64,000 nt of DNA from an uncultured Flavobacteriales bacterium (lineage in GTDB: Bacteria > Bacteroidota > Bacteroidia > Flavobacteriales_G > Salibacteraceae). The number at the start of each line of letters is the position of its first letter. Within the stretch, counting starts at the first letter, position 1. The DNA lies in the NCBI GenBank assembly GCA_913062955.1, contig CAJXZP010000001.1, positions 1 to 64,000 of the forward strand, in the 5' to 3' direction. Below, in pieces: positions 26,327 to 35,068 of this stretch. The translations under genes and the position numbers were made by a program. The notes beneath the pieces were generated by a model. It was not told the DNA's origin. It was given only the letters and a program-made list of their open reading frames with translations, and ran no database searches.

Positions 26327-27976
26327 ATGCAACAGATTTCTATGCGTCTATTCTTAAGTATCGGGTTATTAATAGGAATATATGGCTCCGGTATTTCACA
26401 AAATGCCATAATTACTCAACCTTCGCCCATTCCAGGCCTTATTTGTAGTGGTGACAGTATTGTCTTTATTGGGGATGATAACGGAGGCACAATAACCTCA
26501 TTTCAATGGAACTTTAATGGGGGTGCAGCTGGGCCACAAACACTATATGGACAAACAGTTACCTACATTGCAGGTACTCCAAACGTTACTCCCTATAACA
26601 TGGAGTTAATAGTAAGTGATGGCGTAAATACAGATACGGAGAATTTTTCTATTACCGTAAATGGATGTACTCCTCCAACTATTTCCGTAAGTGGAACTCC
26701 TACGGTCATTTGTATGGGGACTCAAACGCAATTTTTGGATGCTACCCTTCCGGGTAGTGATCCTGTATTAACGGGTAGGTTGTGGACCTTCCCAGGTGGT
26801 GCTCCTGCGACATCAAATACGGTGAACCCTTTAATTACTTATACATCTGCAGGTACCTATGATGTATATTTCGAAATATCAGATATTAATGGGACGCATT
26901 ATGATACCTTATTTAATTATGTAACGGTTATTAATTGTCCCGATCCTGTGGCTAATTTTACCGCTGCCACTACACGAATTTGTCCGGGTGACTGTATTAA
27001 TTTCACGGATAATAGTCAGAATATGATTCCGGGACAATCCAGTTGGTCATGGCAATTTCCAGGTGCAGATTCAGCGAGTTCATTGGTACAAAACCCCGTA
27101 AATATTTGTTACCAAATACCAGGCGTTTATACGGTGATTCTAACGGCTACAAATGCAACAGGTTCGGATACAAAGGTAAGAACAAACTTTATTCAAGTAG
27201 ACTCTTGTACTCCTCCTGCTCCATCGTTTGAAGTTGAAAAACAGGAGATTTGTCAAGGTACATGTATAAAGTTTAAAAACACTTCGAGAAGAGCAGATAG
27301 TGTGGTATGGCAGTTTTTTGGTGCGGATCCAGTTTACCAATTTAGTTCGGAAAATGAGCCAATCGTTTGTTATTCTAAAACAGGAGATTATGATGTGCAG
27401 TTAATGGCGATAAACCCTTATGGTGCCCAACCTTTACAAAAAACAGAATACATATCCATAAAGGAATTTCCAACTGTACAAGCACCATTAGATGCACAAG
27501 TTTTAGTTGGTCAGTCTGTCACGCTACAAGCTTTTGGTAGTGGAAATGGTTTCAGGTGGTCCCCAGATGATGGTTCCATTGAATGTGTGTTTTGCTCTAG
27601 AGCAACCTTTTCGCCATTAGAGAATACAAAATATTATATTACCAATAGTAATGAGTATGGGTGCGAAAGAACGGATTCGGTAAATGTAATTGTGATTAAA
27701 AACTATTACCGTGGTGTTCCGGATGCCTTTAGTCCAAACGGGGATGAAGAGAATGATGTATTATCGGTGTTAGGTAATGGAATAGCAGCCATTGAGTTTT
27801 ATGTATACAACCGTCAAGGAACTATAATATTCGAATCAAGGGAACAATCTATGGGTTGGGATGGAACTTATAAAGGTGCGCCTAGTGCACCCGGGGCTTA
27901 TGTGTATTTCGTAAAAATAACTTACGAAAGTGGCTTTCAAGAAATTTTAAAAGGAGACGTTACGTTAGTTAGATAG
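26327..27976 (+). CDS. PKD-repeat surface protein with gliding-motility C-terminal (T9SS type B) domain
   Basis: 550-aa secreted protein: signal peptide (ending about residue 25, GISQ), four PKD-like domains of about 85 residues each (each with a variant of GTYDVYFEISD or GVYTVILTATN), a further Ig-like segment (about 400-465), and a C-terminal domain of about 85 residues. The last begins near VPDAFSPNGDEENDVL and contains YNRQGTIIFE and GWDGTYKG, the CHU_C/type B sorting pattern. It is exported by the type IX secretion system and kept at or released from the surface. The neighbouring PorP/SprF-like protein 5 bp downstream is the usual partner of such proteins. Cysteines are spread through the PKD domains. 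Confidence 0.9.
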   Translation: MQQISMRLFLSIGLLIGIYGSGISQNAIITQPSPIPGLICSGDSIVFIGDDNGGTITSFQWNFNGGAAGPQTLYGQTVTYIAGTPNVTPYNMELIVSDGVNTDTENFSITVNGCTPPTISVSGTPTVICMGTQTQFLDATLPGSDPVLTGRLWTFPGGAPATSNTVNPLITYTSAGTYDVYFEISDINGTHYDTLFNYVTVINCPDPVANFTAATTRICPGDCINFTDNSQNMIPGQSSWSWQFPGADSASSLVQNPVNICYQIPGVYTVILTATNATGSDTKVRTNFIQVDSCTPPAPSFEVEKQEICQGTCIKFKNTSRRADSVVWQFFGADPVYQFSSENEPIVCYSKTGDYDVQLMAINPYGAQPLQKTEYISIKEFPTVQAPLDAQVLVGQSVTLQAFGSGNGFRWSPDDGSIECVFCSRATFSPLENTKYYITNSNEYGCERTDSVNVIVIKNYYRGVPDAFSPNGDEENDVLSVLGNGIAAIEFYVYNRQGTIIFESREQSMGWDGTYKGAPSAPGAYVYFVKITYESGFQEILKGDVTLVR

Positions 27977-27981
27977 GGGAT

Positions 27982-29025
27982 ATGAAGAGATTTATACTGT
28001 TAGGTACTATGATTTTTGGTTCTAGTTTGGTGTTTGCGCAGTCCACAGAACCTGTAATGACGCAATTCTATAATACTCCTTTACAAATTAATCCTGCTAA
28101 TGCAGGGCTTTTTGCCGGAGAGGCTAGGATCATTACCAATTTTAAACGCCAATGGGAATCTATTGGGCAGCCTTTCCAAACGATAGCGGCATCTGGCGAT
28201 TTTCAAGTGGCTAGAGATGTGACTGGCGGTGACTTCTTTGGGGTAGGTATTGCTATCAATCAAGACAAATCTGGGTTGTCCGAATTGGCTAATTTATCGG
28301 CTAACCTATCGGCTAGTTTTACAAAGGCTCTAGATTCTAGGTTAACCCATTTTGCATCCGTTGGACTACAAGGTGGTTATGGGCAAAGAAGTATTTCTAC
28401 TGCCGGGTTAAATTGGGGAAACCAATGGACCAATACCGGTTTTAATCCAGCTATACCCGTAGGTGATCAAGCCATTGATGAGTCGGTGGGGTTCTTTGAT
28501 GTTGGAGCGGGTGTGAACTATTTTTACTCGGACAGAAGTGACAATTTGAAAATGTATTTGGGGGTTGCGGGCTTTCATTTAGCCAAACCTAAATATTCAT
28601 TTATGGGCAATGAAGATATTCAACTGGAACGAAAATTCAACGTTAATGGTGGGGTATACTCTCGTTTTGGGCGATCAACGAATTTTTCTGTATTTCCAAA
28701 TTTCGTGTATTCGTGGCAAGGAAAAGCAAATGTGCTTATCTATGGAATGGATTTTGAATACCGGATTTCTGGTGGTTCAAGATCAACTGGTACGCATAAA
28801 TACACCAGTGTTGCCGTAGGACTTTATAACCGTTGGAAAGAAGTTATTTCTCCAGTGGTAAAACTTCATAAAGCGGGTTTCTCTCTTTACATTTCATACG
28901 ATTTCGAAATAGGAAACATTACGCGTATTACTAATGGACAATCAGGGATGGAGGTTTCTTTAAAATATAGAGTAGGCTTTAGAAGCGGAAAGGGTAGTAA
29001 AAATATCAACAACGCATTTATTTAA
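27982..29025 (+). CDS. PorP/SprF family outer-membrane protein
   Basis: 347-aa beta-barrel protein with a signal peptide (cleavage after VFAQ at about 20). QFYNTPLQINPANAGLFAGEARIITNFKRQW is the family's opening block; the rest alternates strand and turn to a C-terminal aromatic strand. SprF-type proteins bind or retain type B cargo at the outer membrane. It is 5 bp behind a type B cargo gene, an arrangement seen many times in Flavobacteriales genomes. The pair is likely one functional unit. Confidence 0.93.
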   Translation: MKRFILLGTMIFGSSLVFAQSTEPVMTQFYNTPLQINPANAGLFAGEARIITNFKRQWESIGQPFQTIAASGDFQVARDVTGGDFFGVGIAINQDKSGLSELANLSANLSASFTKALDSRLTHFASVGLQGGYGQRSISTAGLNWGNQWTNTGFNPAIPVGDQAIDESVGFFDVGAGVNYFYSDRSDNLKMYLGVAGFHLAKPKYSFMGNEDIQLERKFNVNGGVYSRFGRSTNFSVFPNFVYSWQGKANVLIYGMDFEYRISGGSRSTGTHKYTSVAVGLYNRWKEVISPVVKLHKAGFSLYISYDFEIGNITRITNGQSGMEVSLKYRVGFRSGKGSKNINNAFI

Positions 29026-29045
29026 TACTTAAACGATTTTTTTTT

Positions 29046-29077
29046 GCCTCGATGGAGTGATCTTTCGGGGCTTTTTT
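29046..29077 (+). terminator. Terminator after the PorP/SprF gene
   Basis: GCCTCGA/TCGGGGC stem (one G-T wobble) with a six-T run. Confidence 0.75.
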
Positions 29078-29084
29078 CGGTCAT

Positions 29085-29119
29085 AAAAAAGCCGATTGCT
29101 GAAGGTCACAATCGGCTTT
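29085..29119 (-). terminator. Terminator of lysA
   Basis: AAAGCCGATTG/CAATCGGCTTT perfect 11-bp stem with a run of six T on the minus strand. It lies back-to-back with the plus-strand terminator at 29046. Confidence 0.9.
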
Positions 29120-29137
29120 GAATACGTATCAATTTAT

Positions 29138-30364
29138 TTAAATATCCACTTCTACCAAATTCTTTAAAAGGTCATTAAAAACCTCTCTCTCACGAATCAA
29201 TTTAGCCTCATTGTTATGAATTAATATTTCGGCAGGACGGTATCTTGAATTGTAATTAGAGGCCATAGAGAAGCAATAGGCTCCTGCGTTTTTAAATCCT
29301 AAAATATCGCCTTCTTTAATTTCTGAAATTTTTCTATTGTACCCAAACGTATCCGACTCACAGATGTACCCGACAACCGTATAAATCCTTGGCTTTCCAT
29401 CCGGATTGGATACATTGTAAATTTCGTGATGTGCATTGTAAAACATGGGCCGAATTAAGTGATTGAATCCTGAATCTACCGATGCAAATATGGTACTTGT
29501 GGTTTGTTTTACTAAATTGGTTTTCACAAAGAAGTAGCCGCTTTCGCTTACCATAAATTTACCCGGTTCAAACATTAAGGTCAAAGGTTTTCCAAATTCT
29601 TGTTCAAATGCATTAAAACGTAAACTCATTTCTTTACCAAATTCCACTACATCTGTTTCATGATCTGACTCTTTGTATTTGATTTTAAAGCCAGAACCAA
29701 AGTCGATGTATTTTAAGGTGTCAAATTGCTTGGCTACATCAAATAAAATATCGGCAGCTTGTAAAAATACATCTACATCCAGAATATCAGAACCCGTGTG
29801 CATATGAACCCCTTCCACGTTTATGTCTAACGTTTCCACAATTCTCTTTACTAAGGGGATTTGGTGAATGGAAATTCCAAATTTTGAATCAATATGCCCT
29901 ACAGAAATGTTCGCATTTCCACCTGCCATTACATGCGGATTGAAACGTATGCAAATGGGTAGAGTGGGATATATATGTCCAACATATTCCAGGGTGTTTA
30001 AATTATCAATATTAATTTTCACACCTAAATCTATCGCTTTCTTGAGTTCCTCATGCGAAACACCACTTGGTGTAAATACAATGTTTTTAGGATCAAAACC
30101 GGCATGTAGACCTAATTGTATCTCTTGAATGGAAACGGTATCCAGATTAGCCCCTAGCTGTTTGAAAATCTTTAAAACGGAAGGGTTGGATAAGGCCTTA
30201 ACGGCATAGTTTATGGTTAAGGAATTTACCGAAAAGCTATTTTTAAAAAGTGTGTATTTATTAATGATGGTTTGTGCATCATATACATACAATGGGGTGC
30301 CAAACTCTTGGCAAAGAGATTCTACCGAAATCCCTTGGATTTCGGATGCGTTAGATTGTAACAT
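29138..30364 (-). CDS. lysA: Diaminopimelate decarboxylase
   Basis: PLP-dependent enzyme of 408 aa that converts meso-diaminopimelate to L-lysine. The PLP Lys is Lys56 in INYAVKALSN. Other conserved blocks are HMHTGSDI, FEPGKFMV (EPGR in most relatives) and CESDTFG, which close the active site. Length and order of the barrel and C-terminal beta domain are normal. It is transcribed alone with a strong terminator. HTGS instead of HIGS and EPGK instead of EPGR are small departures seen in Bacteroidota. Confidence 0.95.
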   Translation of the reverse strand: MLQSNASEIQGISVESLCQEFGTPLYVYDAQTIINKYTLFKNSFSVNSLTINYAVKALSNPSVLKIFKQLGANLDTVSIQEIQLGLHAGFDPKNIVFTPSGVSHEELKKAIDLGVKINIDNLNTLEYVGHIYPTLPICIRFNPHVMAGGNANISVGHIDSKFGISIHQIPLVKRIVETLDINVEGVHMHTGSDILDVDVFLQAADILFDVAKQFDTLKYIDFGSGFKIKYKESDHETDVVEFGKEMSLRFNAFEQEFGKPLTLMFEPGKFMVSESGYFFVKTNLVKQTTSTIFASVDSGFNHLIRPMFYNAHHEIYNVSNPDGKPRIYTVVGYICESDTFGYNRKISEIKEGDILGFKNAGAYCFSMASNYNSRYRPAEILIHNNEAKLIREREVFNDLLKNLVEVDI

Positions 30365-30430
30365 AACTGTTAGCTATAATAAAAAATGAAAATTAGGGGC
30401 TAATAGAGTAAAAGAATAGAATCAGTTTTT

Positions 30431-30949
30431 TTAGATTCTACCTAGTTGTTGTTTGAGCATCTTAATCTGTTCCGTAAGCATTTTCTTTTTGTCGTCTTTC
30501 TTTGCTTGTGCTAACCAATTAAGAGCTTCCCGTTTTCGTCTCTTTGCTCCAGCAATTGCACCTAAGTTTAATTTGGCCATTGCTTTATCGTGATCCATGT
30601 ATAAACCGGTTGAAAGTGCCTTTTTAAAGAAACTTTCTGATTTGCCCATTTGATTTTTTTGAATTAAAATCATACCTCTCATTAAATAGTAATACGCCTC
30701 TTGGCCTTTTACCATTAATTCGGGTTTCTTAATGAGGTCCAATCTCTGTTCTGCTTTGTCAAAATTTCCTTTTCTAACCAGTAAGAAAACCATAAGCATT
30801 ACTTCATTAAAGTAAATGGTAACTGCAGCTACAATGGTTAGTAACAACACAAAAATACCGTTCCCTATTTCGCCATCCCAAAATGAGTAAATTGAAAATG
30901 AAAATAAAACGACCGATAAAATAATCCTAGTAATGTATGAAAACCACAT
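30431..30949 (-). CDS. Membrane-anchored TPR-like protein
   Basis: 172-aa protein with two hydrophobic segments at the N-terminus (about 5-25 and 30-55). A cytoplasmic helical region follows (about 60-160) with TPR-like spacing (AEQRLDLIKK; YYYLMRGMILIQKNQMGKSESFFKKAL; AKLNLGAIAGAKRRKREALNWLAQA). The C-terminus is Lys-rich. Known function: none that I can name. It probably acts as a scaffold at the inner membrane. It has its own promoter box at 30975-30982 and is divergent from the gene at 31063. Confidence 0.72.
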   Translation of the reverse strand: MWFSYITRIILSVVLFSFSIYSFWDGEIGNGIFVLLLTIVAAVTIYFNEVMLMVFLLVRKGNFDKAEQRLDLIKKPELMVKGQEAYYYLMRGMILIQKNQMGKSESFFKKALSTGLYMDHDKAMAKLNLGAIAGAKRRKREALNWLAQAKKDDKKKMLTEQIKMLKQQLGRI

Positions 30950-30974
30950 AATTAAATATTCTTTTTGAGGACGG

Positions 30975-30982
30975 CAAAATTA
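30975..30982 (-). promoter_or_regulatory. -7 promoter element for the TPR-like gene
   Basis: TAATTTTG on the minus strand, exact, 25 bp upstream of the ATG. Confidence 0.5.
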
Positions 30983-31050
30983 TAATTATGCTGAAACTGT
31001 AAACTATGTTAATCTCTTTTTATTTTAATTGTATTAAAATGCCTTACGGT

Positions 31051-31058
31051 TATATTTG
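31051..31058 (+). promoter_or_regulatory. -7 promoter element adjoining a GTG start
   Basis: TATATTTG exactly fits TAnnTTTG and ends only four bases before the GTG at 31063. This would give a leaderless or nearly leaderless mRNA. The gene upstream is on the other strand, so a promoter must lie here. Confidence 0.5.
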
Positions 31059-31062
31059 AAGC

Positions 31063-31803
31063 GTGAAATTCTGCTATACTTTTGTTGTCACTTTATTCAT
31101 TTTTCTGTCTGGACTTGTTGGGCTTGCCCAATCTAATACCGTGGTTGTTCAAGGGCAAGTGTATGGAATGAATCATACCACGGACTTGCTAACCCTTTTT
31201 GTGGTCAGCCAGGCCAATCAAACGGGTAATTTTGGGAACCCAAATGGAACCTACCAAATTAGAGTGGACCGGAATGATACGGTGCTTATTGGATCGATTG
31301 GCTATTTTACAGCGAAAATTAGTGTGAAGGATTCTGCCCATACGGATACCGTTACGGTAAATGTGCAATTGCACCAGTTAGAATTGTATTTAAGAGAGGT
31401 CACTGTTTTCGCTCCGCGGGAGTTAAAGAACATTTACGATGACATTGAGAAGTTAGGTTACAATGAAAAAGAGGATCGATTGAGTGGTATCGCAGACCCA
31501 TTATCCAGTCCCATCACCGCTTTGTATGAGCGATATAATAAACATGCACAAAAGGAACGATTGGCCAGAAAGCTGATTAATGATGCAAAAAGACGAGATC
31601 TTTTAAAGGAGTTGTTCAAGAAATATGTAGATGCTAATATCATTGCCTTAGATGATGATCAGTTTGACGAATTTGTGGAATACATAAACGTATCGGATGA
31701 ATTCTTGAAAAACGCCACCCAATACGACTTTATCATTTTCGTGAAAATGAAATACAAGTATTTCATGAAGCAGCATAAGTATGATGGATGGGAAGAATTT
31801 TAA
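31063..31803 (+). CDS. Secreted protein with carboxypeptidase-like regulatory domain
   Basis: 246-aa protein with a signal peptide (cut near LAQS at about 21-24) followed by a CarboxypepD_reg-like beta-sandwich (about 25-110: VVVQGQVYGMN...LLTLFVVSQANQTG...YQIRVDRNDTVLIGSIGYFTAKI). After this comes a charged helical C-terminal half (about 125-246). The start is GTG at 31063: an upstream in-frame ATG (31039) is followed by TGA, and the signal peptide needs this start. The N-terminal domain type is found on TonB-linked and other envelope proteins; the C-terminal part is unrecognised. Probably periplasmic. Confidence 0.78.
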   Translation: MKFCYTFVVTLFIFLSGLVGLAQSNTVVVQGQVYGMNHTTDLLTLFVVSQANQTGNFGNPNGTYQIRVDRNDTVLIGSIGYFTAKISVKDSAHTDTVTVNVQLHQLELYLREVTVFAPRELKNIYDDIEKLGYNEKEDRLSGIADPLSSPITALYERYNKHAQKERLARKLINDAKRRDLLKELFKKYVDANIIALDDDQFDEFVEYINVSDEFLKNATQYDFIIFVKMKYKYFMKQHKYDGWEEF

Positions 31804-32164
31804 ATTTCCAAGCCAATCCAAAGAAATCATATCTGTATTAGGAGGGATTGGTTAAACCTGTTGATCCGAAAACCAAATTCACTGAATAACCCCAATTTCT
31901 ACAACCTTTATTCAGGTCGTTTATGCTGTAATATTGAACAGAAGAAGGATTCTCGATGGTATAGGTTGGACCAGATACTCGGCTTCTATTGCAGCGTATG
32001 CCCGGACAAAATGTCCATGTACAACAGTTTTTCTTGAAATGGGATTTAATCGCCTTTCCTTTTAGTTCCCTTTAGAAAATAGAATGGGCTAAATCATTGC
32101 CGTACCACAACTTAAGAACGATCCGGTTTTAGTAGGCTCGCTAGTGTGGAGTAGGCATTTAATT
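31804..32164. other. 361-bp intergenic region without a recognisable gene
   Basis: This lies between convergent genes. I see a CCAATCC/GGATTGG inverted repeat (31813-31819 and 31845-31851) with a 25-nt loop and no T-run, and a small GGACA/TGTCC palindrome. No RNA gene, terminator or coding frame could be supported. Confidence 0.5.
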
Positions 32165-33268
32165 CTATTCGATCACAAAGGCGTTTTTGTAGATTTTAAA
32201 GTAGATGTAATTCAAAATGGGAATAGAAAGGAAGTAAATTAATCCAATATTAAACTCTGTAAGACATCCAATAAGAATAGCTTGTAGTCCGTAGAAGACC
32301 CAAGAAAGGAAGATTCCAAAAACCAAATCCAACGAAGATTCAAAAGCAGGGTCAGCTGCTAATTTGGTGGTTAAATTCCCAATAATTTTAAAGGTTATGA
32401 AATTACTGATTAACATTAAAACCCCAAATGGAGCGAACAGAACCTTTAGGAACATTGGGGTGTCAGATACCTTTTTTACGGGTATGGGCTGGTCGTCCAT
32501 GATGGTTTGAACTAGTTTTTGATTGGCTTCAAAACTTTCTTCTAAGTTGAAAGTTCCATTGGCATTCTCTAGCCATTTATTAGCAATGGGGCGGTATGCC
32601 AATCCTCGAGGAATGTCAATGGTCATTGGACGCATGCGTTTATCCAATTCGGCAAGGAGATTAATATAGCCTTGGTTTTTGTTTTTTAAATAAGAAGCGT
32701 AAAAGGGTTTTACATCAAACGGTTCACCATATTTTACAAATAGGTCAGATCTAAACCTTTTATGGGCGCTGTAATTAATTCCTACCGGGGTGATTTTTAA
32801 ATCCGTATCAGGATTTTTATCGAGTACCGCAAAAGCAATTCTAGCAATTCCTTTTTGTAAGGGACGAATAGCACGTCTTAAATTATGGTTGCCCTCTGGA
32901 AAAATGGTTAAAGGTTGTTTTCCATCAATAAGGAGGTCCACACACTTATCAAATATCTTGGCGTTTCGTTTTACGGTATGTAAGCCATCACGTTCTCTGT
33001 AAATAGGTAACATATAGATGTAATGAAAGAAAGTCGCTCCAATTTTGGATTGAAAAACCTTTGCCTGAGTAAGAAAATAGGATGGGCGAGGCTGCGTCAT
33101 AACAATAGCCAAGGCATCCATAAATGCATTCTGATGCGTAGGTGCAAATATAATGGACCCCTTGTTTACAGAAGGATCTACTTGAATAGAGTCAAATTTT
33201 CTATAAAAGAGTTTAAGTCCTAGTCTAACATACTCTGTTAGGCAAAACATAAAAATTTTCTTAACCAT
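32165..33268 (-). CDS. PlsC-like lysophospholipid acyltransferase with C-terminal membrane segments
   Basis: 367-aa membrane enzyme. The acyltransferase active-site pair His45...Asp51 (HQNAFMDA; spacing as in Bacteroidota relatives) and FPEGNH near 125 fit the PlsC superfamily, which attaches acyl groups to glycerophospholipids or related acceptors. The C-terminal 100 residues carry two or three hydrophobic helices. The acceptor is unknown. It begins 9 bp after the BASS transporter gene and may be cotranscribed with it; the -7 box at 33273-33280 overlaps the BASS stop codon. Confidence 0.87.
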   Translation of the reverse strand: MVKKIFMFCLTEYVRLGLKLFYRKFDSIQVDPSVNKGSIIFAPTHQNAFMDALAIVMTQPRPSYFLTQAKVFQSKIGATFFHYIYMLPIYRERDGLHTVKRNAKIFDKCVDLLIDGKQPLTIFPEGNHNLRRAIRPLQKGIARIAFAVLDKNPDTDLKITPVGINYSAHKRFRSDLFVKYGEPFDVKPFYASYLKNKNQGYINLLAELDKRMRPMTIDIPRGLAYRPIANKWLENANGTFNLEESFEANQKLVQTIMDDQPIPVKKVSDTPMFLKVLFAPFGVLMLISNFITFKIIGNLTTKLAADPAFESSLDLVFGIFLSWVFYGLQAILIGCLTEFNIGLIYFLSIPILNYIYFKIYKNAFVIE

Positions 33269-33272
33269 GTTG

Positions 33273-33280
33273 CAAAATTA
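33273..33280 (-). promoter_or_regulatory. Possible -7 element overlapping a stop codon
   Basis: TAATTTTG on the minus strand matches the consensus and ends four bases before the acyltransferase ATG. Its TAA is also the BASS transporter stop codon, so chance cannot be excluded. Confidence 0.35.
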
Positions 33281-34183
33281 ATCCGTTTTCTTCACGCCAC
33301 GTTGAAAGATGTATGAAATTGTGGCTCCGGAGATGATATGCCAAATTCCCCACCAAGCAGCCAAAAGTGCCATTCCGCCATTACCATCGAACAAGGTGAA
33401 TATTAATACCAATGACAACCCCGAATTTTGGATGCCGGTTTCAATAGTAATGGTACGAAGATCTTTTACTGGAAGTTTAGCTAGTTTACTTGTATAGTAA
33501 CCGATTCCAAATGATAAAGCATTGTGTAGAAAAACCAATAGGATAATGTATTTGTAATAGGTGGTAAACACATCAATGTTTTTTGAGAAGGCCACAATCA
33601 TAAAAGTAATCAAAATCCCAAATGACAAAAATCGGATGGGTTTCATTATTTTTTTTGTTACTTGGGGCCATTTATTGGCCATTAAAAGCCCTGCAATGAG
33701 TGGAATAATTAATATGGTGAAAACAGTCATAAACATGGGGATAAACTCAATGGTAATCTGTTGAATATCCTTTTTATCCATATATATTCCCCCATAAAAC
33801 TCAAAGTTAAAAGGGGTCATAAATACCGCTCCTAAAGTAGCAATAGCGGTTAAACTTACCGATAAGGCCACGTTTCCACCCGATTGTTGAGAATAGAAAT
33901 TGGATACATTTCCACCGGGTGAAGCGGCAACCAAAAGCATTCCTAAAGCAAGTTCGGGTAAGGGGTTAATCACCCAAATTAATAAAAAAGTGAAAAATGG
34001 GAGTAGGATAAACTGACTAAATACACCGGTAATAATGGATTTGGGGTTTTTACGAATTTCTAAAAATTCTGATTTCTTTATCCCCATGGAAACCCCAAAC
34101 ATAATAAAGGCAATGGCTAGATTTAAAACCATTAAACTCTGTTTGCTAAACGTGATATGTAAATCTGTAAACTCTGAACTCAC
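33278..34183 (-). CDS. Bile acid:sodium symporter family transporter
   Basis: 301-aa inner-membrane transporter with nine to ten predicted helices. AASPGGNVSNFYSQQSGGNVALSVSLTA is the hallmark region of the BASS family. These proteins move organic anions with sodium; natural substrates in bacteria are mostly unknown (bile acids, pantoate and others). Its stop codon overlaps the possible promoter box of the acyltransferase gene. Confidence 0.9.
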   Translation of the reverse strand: MSSEFTDLHITFSKQSLMVLNLAIAFIMFGVSMGIKKSEFLEIRKNPKSIITGVFSQFILLPFFTFLLIWVINPLPELALGMLLVAASPGGNVSNFYSQQSGGNVALSVSLTAIATLGAVFMTPFNFEFYGGIYMDKKDIQQITIEFIPMFMTVFTILIIPLIAGLLMANKWPQVTKKIMKPIRFLSFGILITFMIVAFSKNIDVFTTYYKYIILLVFLHNALSFGIGYYTSKLAKLPVKDLRTITIETGIQNSGLSLVLIFTLFDGNGGMALLAAWWGIWHIISGATISYIFQRGVKKTD

Positions 34184-34239
34184 CTGATGAACTTTAAAGC
34201 ATAGCTACCCAATTCTACGGCAAGGTAATTATGTGGTTT

Positions 34240-34278
34240 TTTTAAAAAAAAAAATCCCGTTTGTGAAAAACGGGATTT
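34240..34278 (-). terminator. Terminator of the ferredoxin gene
   Basis: AAATCCCGTT/AACGGGATTT stem (34252-34261 and 34269-34278) followed on the minus strand by a long T-rich run. Confidence 0.85.
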
Positions 34279-34297
34279 AATACATTGGATTCTAATT

Positions 34298-34639
34298 TTA
34301 GTGCATGCACGTTTTTTTGGTCAATAGTTGCTCTTCAGTTTCGGGATTCTCTTCATCCACATGAATAGCATCTACCGGACAAACAGAAGCACATTGAGGT
34401 TCATCATGAAAACCTTTACACTCGGTACATTTATCGGCAACAATGTAAAAATACTCATCACTTTGAGCATCTTGTTTCTTATCTGCATTCACAGTTTTGC
34501 CATCCCATAGTTTTACCTCTCCCGTTAAATTGGTTCCATCCGCATAAGTCCATTCTTCGTCTGGTTCGTAAATAGCATGGTTAGGACATTCCGAAACGCA
34601 AGCATCACAGTTGATGCAGTCATCATTAATTACTAACAT
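34298..34639 (-). CDS. 2[4Fe-4S] ferredoxin
   Basis: 113-aa electron carrier. The first cluster is bound by Cys8, Cys11, Cys14 and Cys18 (CINCDACVSEC). The second motif is CTECKGFHDEPQCASVC, i.e. C-x2-C-x8-C-x3-C, as in the Chromatium/Allochromatium vinosum type with an inserted loop. A middle segment of about 45 residues and a C-terminal tail ending in TKKTCMH extend beyond the core. It is divergent from korAB, whose enzyme uses ferredoxin as electron acceptor, so this is the probable partner. Confidence 0.93.
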   Translation of the reverse strand: MLVINDDCINCDACVSECPNHAIYEPDEEWTYADGTNLTGEVKLWDGKTVNADKKQDAQSDEYFYIVADKCTECKGFHDEPQCASVCPVDAIHVDEENPETEEQLLTKKTCMH

Positions 34640-34695
34640 AAGTATATCTTTTGGTATGGATTCTCATCCAAAAATTGTCGTAAAATTTTAAGGAG

Positions 34696-34703
34696 CAAAA
34701 TTA
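34696..34703 (-). promoter_or_regulatory. -7 promoter element for the ferredoxin gene
   Basis: TAATTTTG on the minus strand, exact, 56 bp upstream of the ATG. Confidence 0.5.
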
Positions 34704-34920
34704 GCGAGTAATTTATTAAGATTTACCACCCTTTCTTATTTGGAATCATTCTAAATTGTTAAAATCCGTAGTATATTTGTACGGAACTTTAATGGAATGG
34801 TGCCATGTACTCACCAGGTTCTCTTTAGGGATTATTTCCATAGAGATAGGGCTGGTGTTTAATTGTTGAAAAGTGCCGTTTCATTTGGCTTTAGGTAAAG
34901 AATAGTCCCGTAAAAACGGC

Positions 34921-34928
34921 TATTTTTG
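34921..34928 (+). promoter_or_regulatory. -7 promoter element candidate for korAB
   Basis: TATTTTTG, exact. It lies about 140 bp before the korA start, so it would give a long leader. A second candidate lies nearer, at 35026. Confidence 0.4.
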
Positions 34929-35068
34929 CATTTTGGTAAAGTTCAAGTTACGGGTCTAAAAGACCTTTGTAATAGATTGATTATTATACTTTTAATGGGA
35001 TGTGGGTTTCTCTTTAATAAAAAGGAAATTTGCAGTATTTATGGCTGAATGAAGCCTTGAAATTAAGA

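Larger units (their letters stand above)
34640..35068. other. Divergent region between ferredoxin and korA
   Basis: 429 bp without a gene. It holds the ferredoxin -7 box (34696-34703), an exact plus-strand TATTTTTG (34921-34928) and a near-consensus GAAATTTG (35026-35033, continuing GCAG as before ppa and hisS). It also has a small GGTCT/AGACC hairpin (34953-34957 and 34961-34965). If 34921 is used, korA would have a leader of about 135 nt; if 35026 is used, about 30 nt. Confidence 0.5.

Noticed and set aside
35030-35068. TTG start upstream of korA giving 13 extra residues
   Set aside because: The added residues lie in or right after the GAAATTTGCAG promoter-like box; MKKTKVTEL at 35069 matches the domain start.
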